From assembly GCA_963703235.1 (NCBI GenBank), contig OY969802.1:1922001-1986000 (forward strand): a DNA stretch of 64,000 nucleotides, given 5' to 3'. Positions 43,293 through 52,287 of this stretch are shown in pieces (position 1 is the first letter of the stretch; each line of letters opens with the position of its first letter). The stretch comes from VRUE01 sp963703235 (lineage in GTDB: Bacteria > Actinomycetota > Thermoleophilia > Solirubrobacterales > 70-9). Under the pieces are notes generated by a model. That model was given only the letters and a program-made list of their open reading frames with translations. It did not search any database and was not told the DNA's origin. A program made the position numbers and the translations under genes.

Positions 43293-46181
43293 ATGAGAAG
43301 TATGGGACGCCCGGGAGGGCTGGTCGCGCTCACCGTTGCATTGATTGCCCTCGTCCTCGGCGTCTCGGCCGCTTCGGCCGACACCGGCGACGTCATCGAA
43401 GAACAGCACACGCCACCGACCGCCGAAGACGGCTTCCAAGCCGGGACGTGCACGGCAAACAAAGAGCCGCTTCCGCCGGAACGGTTTTGCTCGCCCGAAA
43501 CCCCGGAACTCTTCTACAAACAAGCAGCCGGCCATCCGCCGATCGGCTTCTCGCAGTACATCGTCAAACACGTCCTTCCGAACCCAGCGGAACCGGAACG
43601 GCAGATTCCAGTAGCACTGCTGAATGAAATCCGGGTCGACGTGCCGGCCGGGCTCACGGTCAATCCGCAGGCAACCCCGCAGTGTGAGATCGCGGTCTTC
43701 GAAGCAAACGAGGCCCTCTGCCCGCTGGAATCGATCGTGGGCAAAGAGGAACTCACGCTGGCGACGGTTGTCGAACTCAATCCAAATCCGTTTCCGTTCA
43801 TTCCGCTTGCTGCCCTTCCTTCGGGCTTCCAAATCCCTCCCAATCCGTTCCTCAACACGGAACCGCCGCTGTACAACCTGGTGCCCGCGGAGGGCGAGCC
43901 GGCGCGACTCGGCTTCAAGATCGGCCCCGCCAAAGCGATTGTTTACGTCAGAGGGACCGTTGCCTGGGAGAGCGACTACCACCAGGGCTTCTTCATCAAA
44001 ATCCCGCCTCCCGCGAACCCGGCTCTTCGATCGCTGAAAAGCCGTCTGGTGAACAACGGTCGCTCCGGAGACGGCACCTACATCACGAATCCGACCACCT
44101 GCTTCGACCCCGACACCGGGGCCTACTCGACCCTCCTGCGAGCCCAGGGAACCAACCCCGAAGAATTGGCCCAGCCCTTCCCCGATGCCTTCACCCCGTG
44201 GGAGGCAGCGCTTCCCCCGGGCGTTGAACTGGAAGGCTGCGACATAGTTCCTTTCGAACCATCGCTCGAAGTCGCCCCGGGAACCGATCGAGTCGACTCG
44301 CCGGCAGCGCCAACGGTCACGGTCAAACTGCCATTCGACCCTGACCCCGAAGGCCTCGAACAGTCCCACGTCCGCAACGCGAGCATCACGCTGCCGGCGG
44401 GGATGGGGCTGAACCCCTCCGCCGCCACCGGCCTCGAAGCCTGCACCAACGCGCAGTTCGGCAAAGGCACGAGGAACCCGGTCGCCTGTCCGGCGGCCTC
44501 GAAGATCGGTACCGCCGAGGTGGAAACGCAGCCGCTGCCGCCGGGCTCCCTCAAAGGGGACGTCTACCTGGGACAGCAGCTGAGCCGCGACCCGGAGTCG
44601 GGCGAGATGTACCGGATCTTCATCAACCCCAAGTCGGAACGCTTCGACGTCGACGTGCGCCTGATCGGCAACATCAAGGCCGATCCGGGAGACGGACAAC
44701 TGACCACGACGCTGGCCGAAAACCCACAGGTCCCGTTCGAATCGGTGACGCTGAAACTGGACCCGTCTAAAGGCGTGCTGACCAGCCCGCCGACCTGCGG
44801 ACCGAACCAGACGACCAGCAGCATGGAACCGTGGGCGCGGCCCGGGACGGAGGCGACGCCGACGAGCTCGTTCGGGCTCACCTCTCTGCCCGGGGGCGGG
44901 GATTGCCCGAAAACCCTCGCCGACCGCCCGTTCGACCCGGAGTTCAAAGCCGGGCCGCAGCAGTCGAAAGCCGGCGCCTTCAGCCCCTTCGGGCTGACGA
45001 TCGAACGGCCTGACGGGGCGCAGGAGATCAAACGGGTCGACGTCGACCTGCCGCCGGGCATGGTCGCCAAGCTGAAGGGAGTCGAGTACTGCCCCGAGGC
45101 CAACATCGACAGCGCCGCCGGCAAGAGCGGTGCCGAGGTGATCGCCACCCCGCTCTGCCCCGACAGCAGCTTCGTCGGCACGAGCAGCATCGACAGTGGC
45201 TCCGGCTCGAACCCGCTGCGGGTCACCGGCAACGTCTACCTCGCCGGCCCCTACAAAGGGGCGCCGATGAGCATGGTGTTCGTGACGCCGGCGGTGGCCG
45301 GGCCGTTCGACCTCGGTGTGGTGGTCGTCCGGGTCGCGCTCAACGTCGATCCGGAAACCGTCGAGGTGCACGCGGTCTCCGACCCGATCCCCGACGTGTT
45401 CGGCGGCGCCAAGCTCGACGTCCGCAACATCGATGTCTCGATCAACCGGAAAAAATTCACCCTCAACCCCACCACCTGCCGCCAGGCGTTCACGATCGGT
45501 GCCGGCATCTTCGGCGGCGGGGCCAACCCGGCCGATCCGGCGAGCTGGTTTGAGGCCAAACCGACCGAGCAGTTCCGGGCGACGGAATGCCGCAAACTGA
45601 AATTCAGGCCGGATTTCTTCGCCCGCATCCTCGGCGGCGAGAACCAGACCCACCGGACCGCCAACCCGAAGTTCCGGGCGACTTTCGACGCCCGTAAGAA
45701 CGACGCCAACCTGCGACGGGCAGCGTTCATCCTGCCGCGGGCGACGATCCTCGATCAGAGCCACATCAGGACCATCTGCACGCGAGTGCAGCTGGCAGCG
45801 GACGAATGCCCGAAAGCGGCCATCTACGGGCACGCGAAGGCGACGTCGCCGCTGTTGAAAGGCCGCCTCAAAGGTCCCGTCTATCTGACCTCGTCCAATA
45901 ACGAGCTCCCCGACCTGCTGGTCGACCTGCGCGGCCAGGTGGACGTGCAGCTGCGCGGCGTGATCAGCTCCGAGAACGCACGTCTGAAGACGGTGTTCAG
46001 GAAGTTGCCCGACGTCGCGGTCGACAAGTTCGTCCTCACCATGAAGGGCGGAAATCGCGGCCTCTTGGTCAACTCGCAGGATCTCTGCGACAGGCCGCGC
46101 CGTGGATTCCTCAACCTGAAAGCGCAGAACAGCCGCCAGCACAAAGAGAACCTGCGGCTCAACATTCCCGCCTGCCGCTAA
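43293..46181 (+). CDS. Large exported repeat protein of a Thermoleophilia-type family
   Basis: A 962-residue secreted protein with signal peptide 'LVALTVALIALVLGVSAASADTGD' and a good ribosome site (GAGGAGAG) before ATG 43293. The mature part repeats a beta-sandwich-like unit marked by 'DVPAGLTVNPQATPQC', 'TLPAGMGLNPSAATGLEAC' and 'DLPPGMVAKLKGVEYC', each followed by Cys-containing 'CP..S.IGTAEV' and 'LKGDVYLG'/'VTGNVYLAGPYKG' segments. Such proteins are frequent in Solirubrobacterales and probably form or decorate the cell surface; no enzymatic motif is seen. It overlaps the convergent methyltransferase stop by 4 bases. Confidence 0.8.
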   Translation: MRSMGRPGGLVALTVALIALVLGVSAASADTGDVIEEQHTPPTAEDGFQAGTCTANKEPLPPERFCSPETPELFYKQAAGHPPIGFSQYIVKHVLPNPAEPERQIPVALLNEIRVDVPAGLTVNPQATPQCEIAVFEANEALCPLESIVGKEELTLATVVELNPNPFPFIPLAALPSGFQIPPNPFLNTEPPLYNLVPAEGEPARLGFKIGPAKAIVYVRGTVAWESDYHQGFFIKIPPPANPALRSLKSRLVNNGRSGDGTYITNPTTCFDPDTGAYSTLLRAQGTNPEELAQPFPDAFTPWEAALPPGVELEGCDIVPFEPSLEVAPGTDRVDSPAAPTVTVKLPFDPDPEGLEQSHVRNASITLPAGMGLNPSAATGLEACTNAQFGKGTRNPVACPAASKIGTAEVETQPLPPGSLKGDVYLGQQLSRDPESGEMYRIFINPKSERFDVDVRLIGNIKADPGDGQLTTTLAENPQVPFESVTLKLDPSKGVLTSPPTCGPNQTTSSMEPWARPGTEATPTSSFGLTSLPGGGDCPKTLADRPFDPEFKAGPQQSKAGAFSPFGLTIERPDGAQEIKRVDVDLPPGMVAKLKGVEYCPEANIDSAAGKSGAEVIATPLCPDSSFVGTSSIDSGSGSNPLRVTGNVYLAGPYKGAPMSMVFVTPAVAGPFDLGVVVVRVALNVDPETVEVHAVSDPIPDVFGGAKLDVRNIDVSINRKKFTLNPTTCRQAFTIGAGIFGGGANPADPASWFEAKPTEQFRATECRKLKFRPDFFARILGGENQTHRTANPKFRATFDARKNDANLRRAAFILPRATILDQSHIRTICTRVQLAADECPKAAIYGHAKATSPLLKGRLKGPVYLTSSNNELPDLLVDLRGQVDVQLRGVISSENARLKTVFRKLPDVAVDKFVLTMKGGNRGLLVNSQDLCDRPRRGFLNLKAQNSRQHKENLRLNIPACR

Positions 46182-46777
46182 GGCGACAGTCGGGCGAAGT
46201 AGCCGAACCAGTTGCCGGAGCTCTCCTCGAAGGAGAGCCCGGCAGCTGCGCCCTGGCGCTTGAGGCTGGCCAGCGTCGTGAAGTGCGGGTCGCCGAACAG
46301 CTCGCCGACGACGAGGCGGCCGCCGGGCTTGAGCACGCGGTGGATCTCGCGTAGGGCGGCGCCGGGGTCGGGGATCTCACCGAGCACGGCGGTGAGGACG
46401 ACGGCGTCCACCGAATCGTCCCCGTAGGGAAGGGCGGTCGCGTCCCCCTGGGTGGGGACGACGTTGGCGAGGCCGCGCTCGGCGGCGCGGTGCATGACGT
46501 GGTCGAGGAACTCCTGCTGCAGGTCGAAGATCTCGACCGTCCCAATCCACTCGGCGATGTCGAGCGTGTAGTAGCCGGTCCCCGGGCCGATCTCGAGGAC
46601 GCGCTCGCCGGACGCCGGGCGCAGCACCGCGCGCAGGCGCTCGCGGGTGACAATCGGGTGCGGGATTTCGACCCAGAAGCGTTGCCCGTAGGGACAGGCG
46701 GAGGGATTCTTGCGCCACCAGAGCGCGGCGGCGAGGGTGGCGGCGCCGGCTGCTGCGAGCAGGGCGCGGGGCCGCAT
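46178..46777 (-). CDS. Class I SAM-dependent methyltransferase
   Basis: A 199-residue UbiE-like methyltransferase. SAM motif I is 'VLEIGPGTGYYTLDIAEW', the acidic second strand ends 'VEIFDLQ', and 'GDATALPYGDDSVDAVVLTAVLGEIPDP' and 'VLKPGGRLVVGE' follow. The first 20 residues are hydrophobic ('ALLAAAGAATLAAALWW') and may attach the protein to the membrane. It is the last gene of a four-gene operon; its ATG overlaps the stop of the preceding small gene. Substrate unknown. Confidence 0.85.
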   Translation of the reverse strand: MRPRALLAAAGAATLAAALWWRKNPSACPYGQRFWVEIPHPIVTRERLRAVLRPASGERVLEIGPGTGYYTLDIAEWIGTVEIFDLQQEFLDHVMHRAAERGLANVVPTQGDATALPYGDDSVDAVVLTAVLGEIPDPGAALREIHRVLKPGGRLVVGELFGDPHFTTLASLKRQGAAAGLSFEESSGNWFGYFARLSP

Positions 46778-47004
46778 CAGTCCGGGCGCTCGAGCGAGAA
46801 GCCGACCCGGTGCTCGCCCGAGTCGATCTGCAGGAAGGCGACCTTGCCGAGGTAGACGGAGAGGACGCCGTCCTCGGTCTTGACGTCGTACCAGCCGCCC
46901 TTCTCGACCTGCTTGCGCAGCCTCTTCAGCTCGTCGTCGCCGAGCCGCACCGAGACGACCTGGCCGCCCTCGAAGCCGATCTCCACCCGCTGCGCGTCCG
47001 CCAT
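46777..47004 (-). CDS. Small conserved hypothetical protein (75 residues)
   Basis: A 75-residue acidic protein ('VEIGFEGGQVVSVRLGDDELKRLRKQVEKGGWYDV...SVYLGKVAFLQID'). The pattern suggests a compact beta-rich fold similar to proteins that bind or modify small ligands, but no family is certain. ATG and stop both form 4-base ATGA overlaps with neighbours, so it is clearly translated within the operon of the epimerase and methyltransferase. Confidence 0.75.
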   Translation of the reverse strand: MADAQRVEIGFEGGQVVSVRLGDDELKRLRKQVEKGGWYDVKTEDGVLSVYLGKVAFLQIDSGEHRVGFSLERPD

Positions 47005-47414
47005 CAGTGCCCTCCCGCCGGTTCGACTATCTCGGTCAGCACGCCCCCGGTCGAGCGTGGGTGCAGGAAGGCGACGCGGCTGCCGCGGATCCCGGTCCGG
47101 GCCTCGCGGTCGATCAGCTCCAGGCCGGCCGCGGCCAGTCGCTCCAGGGTGGCGTCGATGTCCTCTACGGCGTAGGCGACGTGGTGCAGGCCGGGGCCCT
47201 TGCGGTCGAGGAACTTGCCGACCGCCGTCTCTGGACCGAGCGGCCGCAGCAGCTCGACGTGCCCGTCGCCGACGTCGAGCAGGACCGCCTCGACCCCCTG
47301 CGACTCGACCGTCTCCCGGTGGGCGAGCTCCATCTCGAAGCTCTGCTCGTAGAGGCCGAGGGCGCCGTCGAGATCCTCGACGGCGACACCGATGTGGTCT
47401 ATGCGTCCGAACAT
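47004..47414 (-). CDS. mce: Methylmalonyl-CoA epimerase
   Basis: A VOC/glyoxalase-fold enzyme of 136 residues that interconverts (2R)- and (2S)-methylmalonyl-CoA in propionate metabolism. Metal ligands fit the family: His in 'RIDHIGVAVEDLDGAL', His in 'GPGLHHVAYAVEDID', and Glu in 'GGVLTEIVEP'; 'VELLRPLGPET' is also typical. Methylmalonyl-CoA mutase is not in the window. It sits second in the operon, 12 bases after the DUF1385 gene. Confidence 0.88.
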   Translation of the reverse strand: MFGRIDHIGVAVEDLDGALGLYEQSFEMELAHRETVESQGVEAVLLDVGDGHVELLRPLGPETAVGKFLDRKGPGLHHVAYAVEDIDATLERLAAAGLELIDREARTGIRGSRVAFLHPRSTGGVLTEIVEPAGGH

Positions 47415-47426
47415 CGGCGGCGGAGT

Positions 47427-48251
47427 CTACGTGGGCGGCGGCAGCTCGTCACCGGCGCCGTCCGCCCCCTCGGCGCGGAGGATCTCGGCCAGGGCCGCGA
47501 TTCCGACCTGGAGCTGCTCGGGAGTGGGCTCCTTGGTGGCGAGGTGGCGCTGGATCTCGCGACCGGGCGTGTGGAAGGCCTCGGCCAGCGGCGCGCCGTG
47601 GTTACGGTCGCTCCAGGCGAACATCTCGACCGCCAGCGAGGCGCCGCCGAGGCCGACCGCGGCGCGCGCCAGCGGGCTCGGCTGCTCGACCAGGCGCTCC
47701 AGCAGCACCGTGCCGGCGACCGAGAGCAGCATCATCGGCGCGATCAGGTTGGAGCCGCAGCGGTCGTGCTCCTTGGGGACGCCGGTCGGGTCGTCGATCC
47801 CCTGCTCGTAGGCGGCGATCGCCTTGTGCTCGACGCCGTGGTAGGCGGCCAGGTCGCGGTCGCTGAGCGCCACCGCGCCGGGCACGATCCCCAGCCCCTG
47901 CACGAGGCCCTCGCGCAGGGTCGAGGCCGGCAGGCGGCGGCGCAGGGCGGTGGTGGCGAGCAGGGTGGCGCCGATCGCCGCCAGGACGCGGCCGTCCTCG
48001 AAGGGCAGCCGTGCCGCCCGCAGGCGGCGGCGCACCAGCGGCAGCACCGCCAGCGCCTCGGCCAGTTTGAGCGGCCCCCGCAGACCGGGCAGCCGCGCCG
48101 CCAGCTTCGGCGCCAGCTCGGGTTTGCGCTCCGAGGCGACCTGGACCTCGCCGTCCGGCCCCCGCACCGCCGCCGCCCAGTGGGTCGGGCCGTGGATCAG
48201 CAGCCCGTTGCGCAGGGCCATGCCGCCGAGTCGCAGCCGCTCCGAGCTCAT
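47427..48251 (-). CDS. DUF1385 family membrane protein
   Basis: A 274-residue protein of the DUF1385 family (YqhQ-like). The conserved 'AYHGVEHKAIAAYEQG' and 'EHDRCGSNLIAPMMLL' motifs are present, with about four transmembrane helices and 'GGMALRNGLLIHGPTHWAAAVR' at the N-terminus. In actinobacteria this gene often precedes prfA or rpmE; here it leads an operon with methylmalonyl-CoA epimerase. Biochemical role unknown. Confidence 0.85.
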   Translation of the reverse strand: MSSERLRLGGMALRNGLLIHGPTHWAAAVRGPDGEVQVASERKPELAPKLAARLPGLRGPLKLAEALAVLPLVRRRLRAARLPFEDGRVLAAIGATLLATTALRRRLPASTLREGLVQGLGIVPGAVALSDRDLAAYHGVEHKAIAAYEQGIDDPTGVPKEHDRCGSNLIAPMMLLSVAGTVLLERLVEQPSPLARAAVGLGGASLAVEMFAWSDRNHGAPLAEAFHTPGREIQRHLATKEPTPEQLQVGIAALAEILRAEGADGAGDELPPPT

Positions 48252-48355
48252 GCCCTCACCTTAGCGACGCTCCGTCCTCGGCGGCTCGCCTCGGCGACCC
48301 GTTCCTGGGAATGGGAGTCACCGTTACAGGTATGTGTGAAATTTGGTCAGATCAT

Positions 48356-48546
48356 TTGACACTGGTTACACACCGGTATGGCTCACACTCCTAGCGTTCC
48401 CCCAACCGCGCAAGCGGCGGCGGCCCCGCCGGTGGCCGCCGGCTCCAGAACTCGCACTCTGGGAAGAGGGGGTTCGATTCCCTCCGGGGGCTATCATGCA
48501 GTTGCGAGTTCTGGGGCCAATGGCAACATCGGTCTTCCCGAATTTC
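48356..48546 (+). ncRNA. Candidate structured RNA with tRNA-like T arm
   Basis: The 330-bp gap 48252-48581 has no protein gene but strong RNA signals on the plus strand. TTGACA (48356-48361) and TATGGC (48377-48382) form a possible promoter with a 15-bp spacer. A T-arm-like hairpin GGGGG-TTCGATT-CCCTC (48468-48484) follows a near anticodon arm (CCAGA/TCTGG), while a 16-bp stem (48441-48456 with 48503-48518) encloses that region. A terminator follows at once. It is not a normal tRNA: the 5' acceptor and D arm are missing. It could be a tRNA remnant, an attachment site, or a new small RNA. Confidence 0.45.
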
Positions 48547-48580
48547 GCAGACGGCCCGCTCTGGCGGGCCGTCTGCTTTT
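48547..48580 (+). terminator. Rho-independent terminator
   Basis: Perfect 13-bp stem GCAGACGGCCCGC (48547-48559) with GCGGGCCGTCTGC (48564-48576), a 4-base loop, then TTTT. The T tract is on the plus strand, so it ends a plus-strand transcript although no plus-strand protein gene precedes it; it also lies 2 bases past the dnaE2 stop. Confidence 0.85.
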
Positions 48581-48581
48581 G

Positions 48582-51500
48582 TCAGTGTCGGCGGCCGAAG
48601 CTGTGGCCGGCGGGGGCGACGGCGCGCAGCTCGGCGACGGCGCGCTCGCGCAGGCGGCGGCGAATCGGTCGCCGCTGACGAGGCGGGCTAGGTTGGCGGC
48701 TCCGCTCCAGCTCGCCGACCTCGGAGACGAGCACGTTGACGGTCCCCTCGCGCCGCTCGAGCCGGCCCTTGGCGCGAACCAGGGGCGCGGCGCGGACCAG
48801 GGCGCGGAAGCGCTCGTAGACCGGCGGCGGCACGATCAGGTTGACGGTGCCGCGCTCGTCTTCGAGCAGCATGAAGACGATCCCCTTGGCGGTCTCGGGG
48901 CGCTGGCGGGCGACGACCATCCCCGCCACCTCGACCGTGCGGCCGTCCTGCACCCGCTCCAGGTCGGTGCTGCGCAGGAGATCCGGGCCGAGGCCGGCCC
49001 GGATCAGCTCCATCGGGTGCCCACCCAGCGTCATCCCGATCGAGCGGTAGTCGGCGATCGCTTCCCCCCACCCCCCCAGCGGTGGCAGCGCCGGCGCCGC
49101 CGAAGTCTCCAGCGGCAGCGCCATCTGCGTCCCCTCGTCATGCCGAACCCCGGTCCCGGCGACCCCGGCCTCCCAGAGCGCCTCGCGTCTCCCCTTCCCC
49201 ACGAGCTCGTCCAGCGCGCCGGCCCAGGCGAGGCGCTCGAGGCCGTCGCGGCTGGCTCCCGAGCGCGAGGCGAGGTCGGCGATCCCGCGGTAGGCACCGC
49301 CCCGCTCGCGCTCGGCGACCAAGCCCTCCATCTCCTCCTTCCGCACCCCCTTCACGTAGCCAAGCCCGATCCGCGCCACCAGCCCACCCCGCAGCTCCCC
49401 CGCCGATGGGCCGATTTCGGTCGATATATGTCCTGTTTTAGGCCCATCGACCGGCGGTCGGCGGGGTGTTTCGACGTGGCAGAGGACCTTGCTGCGGTTG
49501 GCGTCGGGGCCGGCGAGGCGGACGCCGCGGCGCTGGGCCTCGTGGACAAGGGCGTCGGGCGGGTAGAAGCCCATCGGCTGCTCGTTCAGCAGCGCGCAGA
49601 GGAACTCCGGCGCCCGGTGGATCCGCAGCCAGGCCGACTGGTAGGCGAGCAGGCCGAAGGCAGCCGAGTGCGCCTTGGGGAAGCCGAAGCCGGAGAAGCC
49701 CTGGATCTGTCTCCAGACCCGCTCCGCCGTCGCCTCCTCCACCCCCCGCTCGACCGCGCCCTCGACGAAGCGCTCGTGGTGGGCCTGCAGCGCCGCCTCG
49801 GAGCGCTTGCGGCTCATCGCCCGCCGCAGCCCCTCCGCCTCGGCCGAGGTGAAGCCGGCCAGCGCCATCGCTACCTCGATCACCTGCTCCTGGTAGACGA
49901 TCGTGCCGAGGGTGTCGCGCAGGACCGGCTCCAGCAGCGGGTGCTCGTATGGGACCTCGAAGCCGGGGTCCTCGCACAGCCGCTTGCGGCGCTCGATGTA
50001 GGGGTGGACGGCGCCGCCCTGGATCGGGCCGGGCCGGACCAGCGCCACCTGCACGGTGAGGTCGTCGAGGTTGCGGGGCCGGGTGCGCGGCAGCATCTGC
50101 ATCTGGGCCCGGCTCTCGATCTGGAAGACGCCGGTCGTCTCGGCGGCGCGGATCGAGTCGAAGGTCTCGGGGTCGTCGAGCCGGATCCGCGAGAGGTCGA
50201 GCCGCTCGGTCCGCGTCCGGCCCACTTCCTCGACGCAGCGCTCGACCGCCGAGAGCATCCCCAGCCCCAGCAGGTCGATCTTGAGGAAGCCAGCGTCGGC
50301 GCAGGAGTCCTTGTCCCACTGGACGATCTGCCGTCCCTCCATCGCTGCCGGCACCACCGGGCAGACGTCGAGGAGCGGCCGGGTCGAGATCACCATCCCG
50401 CCGGGGTGCTGGGAGGCGTGGCGGGGCAGCCCCATCGCCTCGCCACAGAGCCATGTCAGCGCCCGCCAGCCGCGGGCTGCGGCGCGTCGGGCGCCGATCG
50501 CGGCGACGACGTCGCGCTCGATCTCCCCCGAGCGCTCGTGGAAGCCGACCACCTTCGCCACCCGCTCGATCTCCTCTGGCGGCAGCGCCAGGGCCTTGCC
50601 GAGGTCCCGCACCGCGCCGCGCGGGCGGTAGGTGGGGAAGGCCGCGACCAGGGCGGAGCGCTCGGCGCCGTAGCGCTCGTGGACGCGGGGGATCAGCTTC
50701 TCGCGGATGTCGCGCGGGAAGTCGAGGTCGATGTCGGGCATCGTGGTGACTTCGTCGTTGAGGAAGCGGCCGGCGAAGAGATCCGTCTCGACCGGGTCGA
50801 CGTGGGAGAGGCCGGTCAGGTAGCAGACGATCGAGCTGACGCTGGAACCGCGCCCCCGGCCCGGCGGCAGGACCGAGCGCGCCGACTCCCGGCCGCGCAC
50901 CTCCAGCGCCACCTCGCGGGCCAGCTCGAGCAGGTTGTGGTGAAGGAGGAAGAAGCCCGATAGGCCGAGGCGGCGGATCGTCCCCAGCTCCCCCTCAAGC
51001 CGCTCCTCGGCCTTGCGCAGCTCCGAGCCCGCGTAGCGCTCGGTCAGTCGCGCCCGGCAGAGCCCCGCCAGCATCCGCTCCGTGCCCTCCTCGTCGGAGC
51101 CGGGATAGCGGTAGTCCAGCTCGGCGGTGAGGTCGAAGCGGAGCCGCTCGGCGAGCCGCAGGGTCTCGGCGACGGCCCCGGGGTGCTCGGCGAAGCGCGC
51201 CGCCATCGCCTGCGGAGAGGCCAGCGCCGAGCTCGCATTGCCGCGGCGCTGGGGCTCGCTGGCCTCCAGCGTCGTCCCCAGCCGCACCGCGACGAAGGCG
51301 TCCTGCAGCCATGCCCGGCGACGAGTATGGGAGTGGACGTTGCCGGTCGCCACGCAGAGCACGCCGAGGCGCTCGGCGAGCCCCGCGAGCCAGCGGTTGC
51401 GGGCACGATCGTGGCGCCAGCAGGGCCGCTGCAGCTCGACCCGGAAGCGCTCGCTGCCGAAGACGGCGAGCAGCCGCTCGGCGAGGGCCGCCCCGCCTGC

Positions 51501-51953
51501 CGAGTCGCCGCGCTCCCAGGCCCCGGCCACCGCCCCCTCCCCCGCGCAGCCGGACAGACACACCAAGCCCTCCGCATGCGCTTCGACCTGCTCCAAGCTC
51601 ACATGAGGCTGCTGCGCACTCCGTCCCGTGTTGTCACGGGTATGGGAGTGGGCTGCGCTCAGCAGTCGGCAGAGGTTTCGATATCCAGTCGCGCTTTCGA
51701 CCAAGAGCGTGAGATGAACCATGTCTCCCGCTGCTACGGTCAACTCACTCCCCGTGATCGGTCGGACACCGAATCCGTTGCAAGCATGGGCGAACTCCAT
51801 GGATCCCCAGATTCCATCGTGGTCCGTGAGAGCAAACGCTCGGTAACCGAGCTCTGCAGCAGCCGCCGCCAGCTCCATCGGCGTCGAGGCGCCGTCGAGG
51901 AAGGAGAAGGCCGAGTGAGCGTGCAGCTCGACGTAGGGGGCCGGAGCGGGCAT
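48582..51953 (-). CDS. dnaE2: Error-prone DNA polymerase III alpha subunit DnaE2
   Basis: A C-family polymerase of 1123 residues used in SOS translesion synthesis. ATG 51953 ('MPAPAPYVELHAHSAFSFLDGAS') begins the PHP domain, and the frame is open further upstream only by chance. Catalytic Asp motifs include 'PDIDLDF', and 'GRGSSVSSIVCYLTGLSHVDP' and 'FPKAHSAAFGLLAYQSAWL' are typical of the palm/fingers. The C-terminal OB-fold ('VAGMVVARQRPETAKGIVFMLLEDERG') is the usual DnaE2 end. Its ATG overlaps the stop of the DUF6504 gene. An in-frame palindromic element adds 'PVDGPKTGHISTEIGPSAG' near residue 835. Confidence 0.95.
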   Translation of the reverse strand: MPAPAPYVELHAHSAFSFLDGASTPMELAAAAAELGYRAFALTDHDGIWGSMEFAHACNGFGVRPITGSELTVAAGDMVHLTLLVESATGYRNLCRLLSAAHSHTRDNTGRSAQQPHVSLEQVEAHAEGLVCLSGCAGEGAVAGAWERGDSAGGAALAERLLAVFGSERFRVELQRPCWRHDRARNRWLAGLAERLGVLCVATGNVHSHTRRRAWLQDAFVAVRLGTTLEASEPQRRGNASSALASPQAMAARFAEHPGAVAETLRLAERLRFDLTAELDYRYPGSDEEGTERMLAGLCRARLTERYAGSELRKAEERLEGELGTIRRLGLSGFFLLHHNLLELAREVALEVRGRESARSVLPPGRGRGSSVSSIVCYLTGLSHVDPVETDLFAGRFLNDEVTTMPDIDLDFPRDIREKLIPRVHERYGAERSALVAAFPTYRPRGAVRDLGKALALPPEEIERVAKVVGFHERSGEIERDVVAAIGARRAAARGWRALTWLCGEAMGLPRHASQHPGGMVISTRPLLDVCPVVPAAMEGRQIVQWDKDSCADAGFLKIDLLGLGMLSAVERCVEEVGRTRTERLDLSRIRLDDPETFDSIRAAETTGVFQIESRAQMQMLPRTRPRNLDDLTVQVALVRPGPIQGGAVHPYIERRKRLCEDPGFEVPYEHPLLEPVLRDTLGTIVYQEQVIEVAMALAGFTSAEAEGLRRAMSRKRSEAALQAHHERFVEGAVERGVEEATAERVWRQIQGFSGFGFPKAHSAAFGLLAYQSAWLRIHRAPEFLCALLNEQPMGFYPPDALVHEAQRRGVRLAGPDANRSKVLCHVETPRRPPVDGPKTGHISTEIGPSAGELRGGLVARIGLGYVKGVRKEEMEGLVAERERGGAYRGIADLASRSGASRDGLERLAWAGALDELVGKGRREALWEAGVAGTGVRHDEGTQMALPLETSAAPALPPLGGWGEAIADYRSIGMTLGGHPMELIRAGLGPDLLRSTDLERVQDGRTVEVAGMVVARQRPETAKGIVFMLLEDERGTVNLIVPPPVYERFRALVRAAPLVRAKGRLERREGTVNVLVSEVGELERSRQPSPPRQRRPIRRRLRERAVAELRAVAPAGHSFGRRH
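49397..49466 (-). repeat. Palindromic element inside dnaE2
   Basis: CGCCGATGGGCC (ending 49412) pairs with GGCCCATCG (49441-49449) and flanking G/C runs, around a GATATAT centre. The encoded insert 'DGPKTGHIS' aligns with 'DGPESGDIG' from the element in the FAD oxidase gene. The two elements share arms and spacing. Confidence 0.78.
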
Positions 51954-52198
51954 CAGGCCTGCTGCCGGTACCAGCGATCGCGAGCGCCGCGGAAGACGAC
52001 CGCGTTGCGGCCGTTCGCCAGCACCAAGTCGAAGTAATGCCGCCGCAGCGGCTGCGACGTCCACCAGCGGTCCTCGACGACCCATTCCTCGCGAACGGAC
52101 TCGACCGCGATCCCATCGACCGACCGCGGAGCCCCCTTGGAGTCGACCTCCACCTCGACCCACCGCGGGGCATAGAGGCGCCGGATGCCGGGCGTCAT
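51953..52198 (-). CDS. DUF6504 family protein of the DnaE2 cassette
   Basis: An 81-residue protein beginning 'MTPGIRRLYAPRWVEVEVDSKGAP' and ending 'WWTSQPLRRHYFDLVLANGRNAVVFRGARDRWYRQQ'. This aromatic-rich small protein is regularly found beside dnaE2 and Y-family polymerase genes in actinobacteria. ATG 52198 is the best start, with GGAACGAG upstream. Its stop overlaps the dnaE2 ATG (ATGA), so it is translationally coupled. Its role in lesion bypass is inferred from the neighbourhood only. Confidence 0.8.
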   Translation of the reverse strand: MTPGIRRLYAPRWVEVEVDSKGAPRSVDGIAVESVREEWVVEDRWWTSQPLRRHYFDLVLANGRNAVVFRGARDRWYRQQA

Positions 52199-52287
52199 CG
52201 CACTCGTTCCAGTTTTGTTCGATTGACGACTCGAAGAATTGACCTGAGTCGCACACATGTGAAATCGCGATCCCTAGCGTCGGGACA

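Noticed and set aside
48385..48500. tmRNA or complete tRNA
   Set aside because: No 5' partner for the CGGGGGC end, no D arm, and the anticodon-like loop has 8 bases; the tmRNA 5' consensus is absent.
51609..51665. 57-bp imperfect palindrome in dnaE2 (CACTCC...GGAGTG around CCCGTG/CACGGG)
   Set aside because: The encoded 'HSHTRDNTGR' region is a normal part of DnaE2 proteins, so it is not clearly an insertion.
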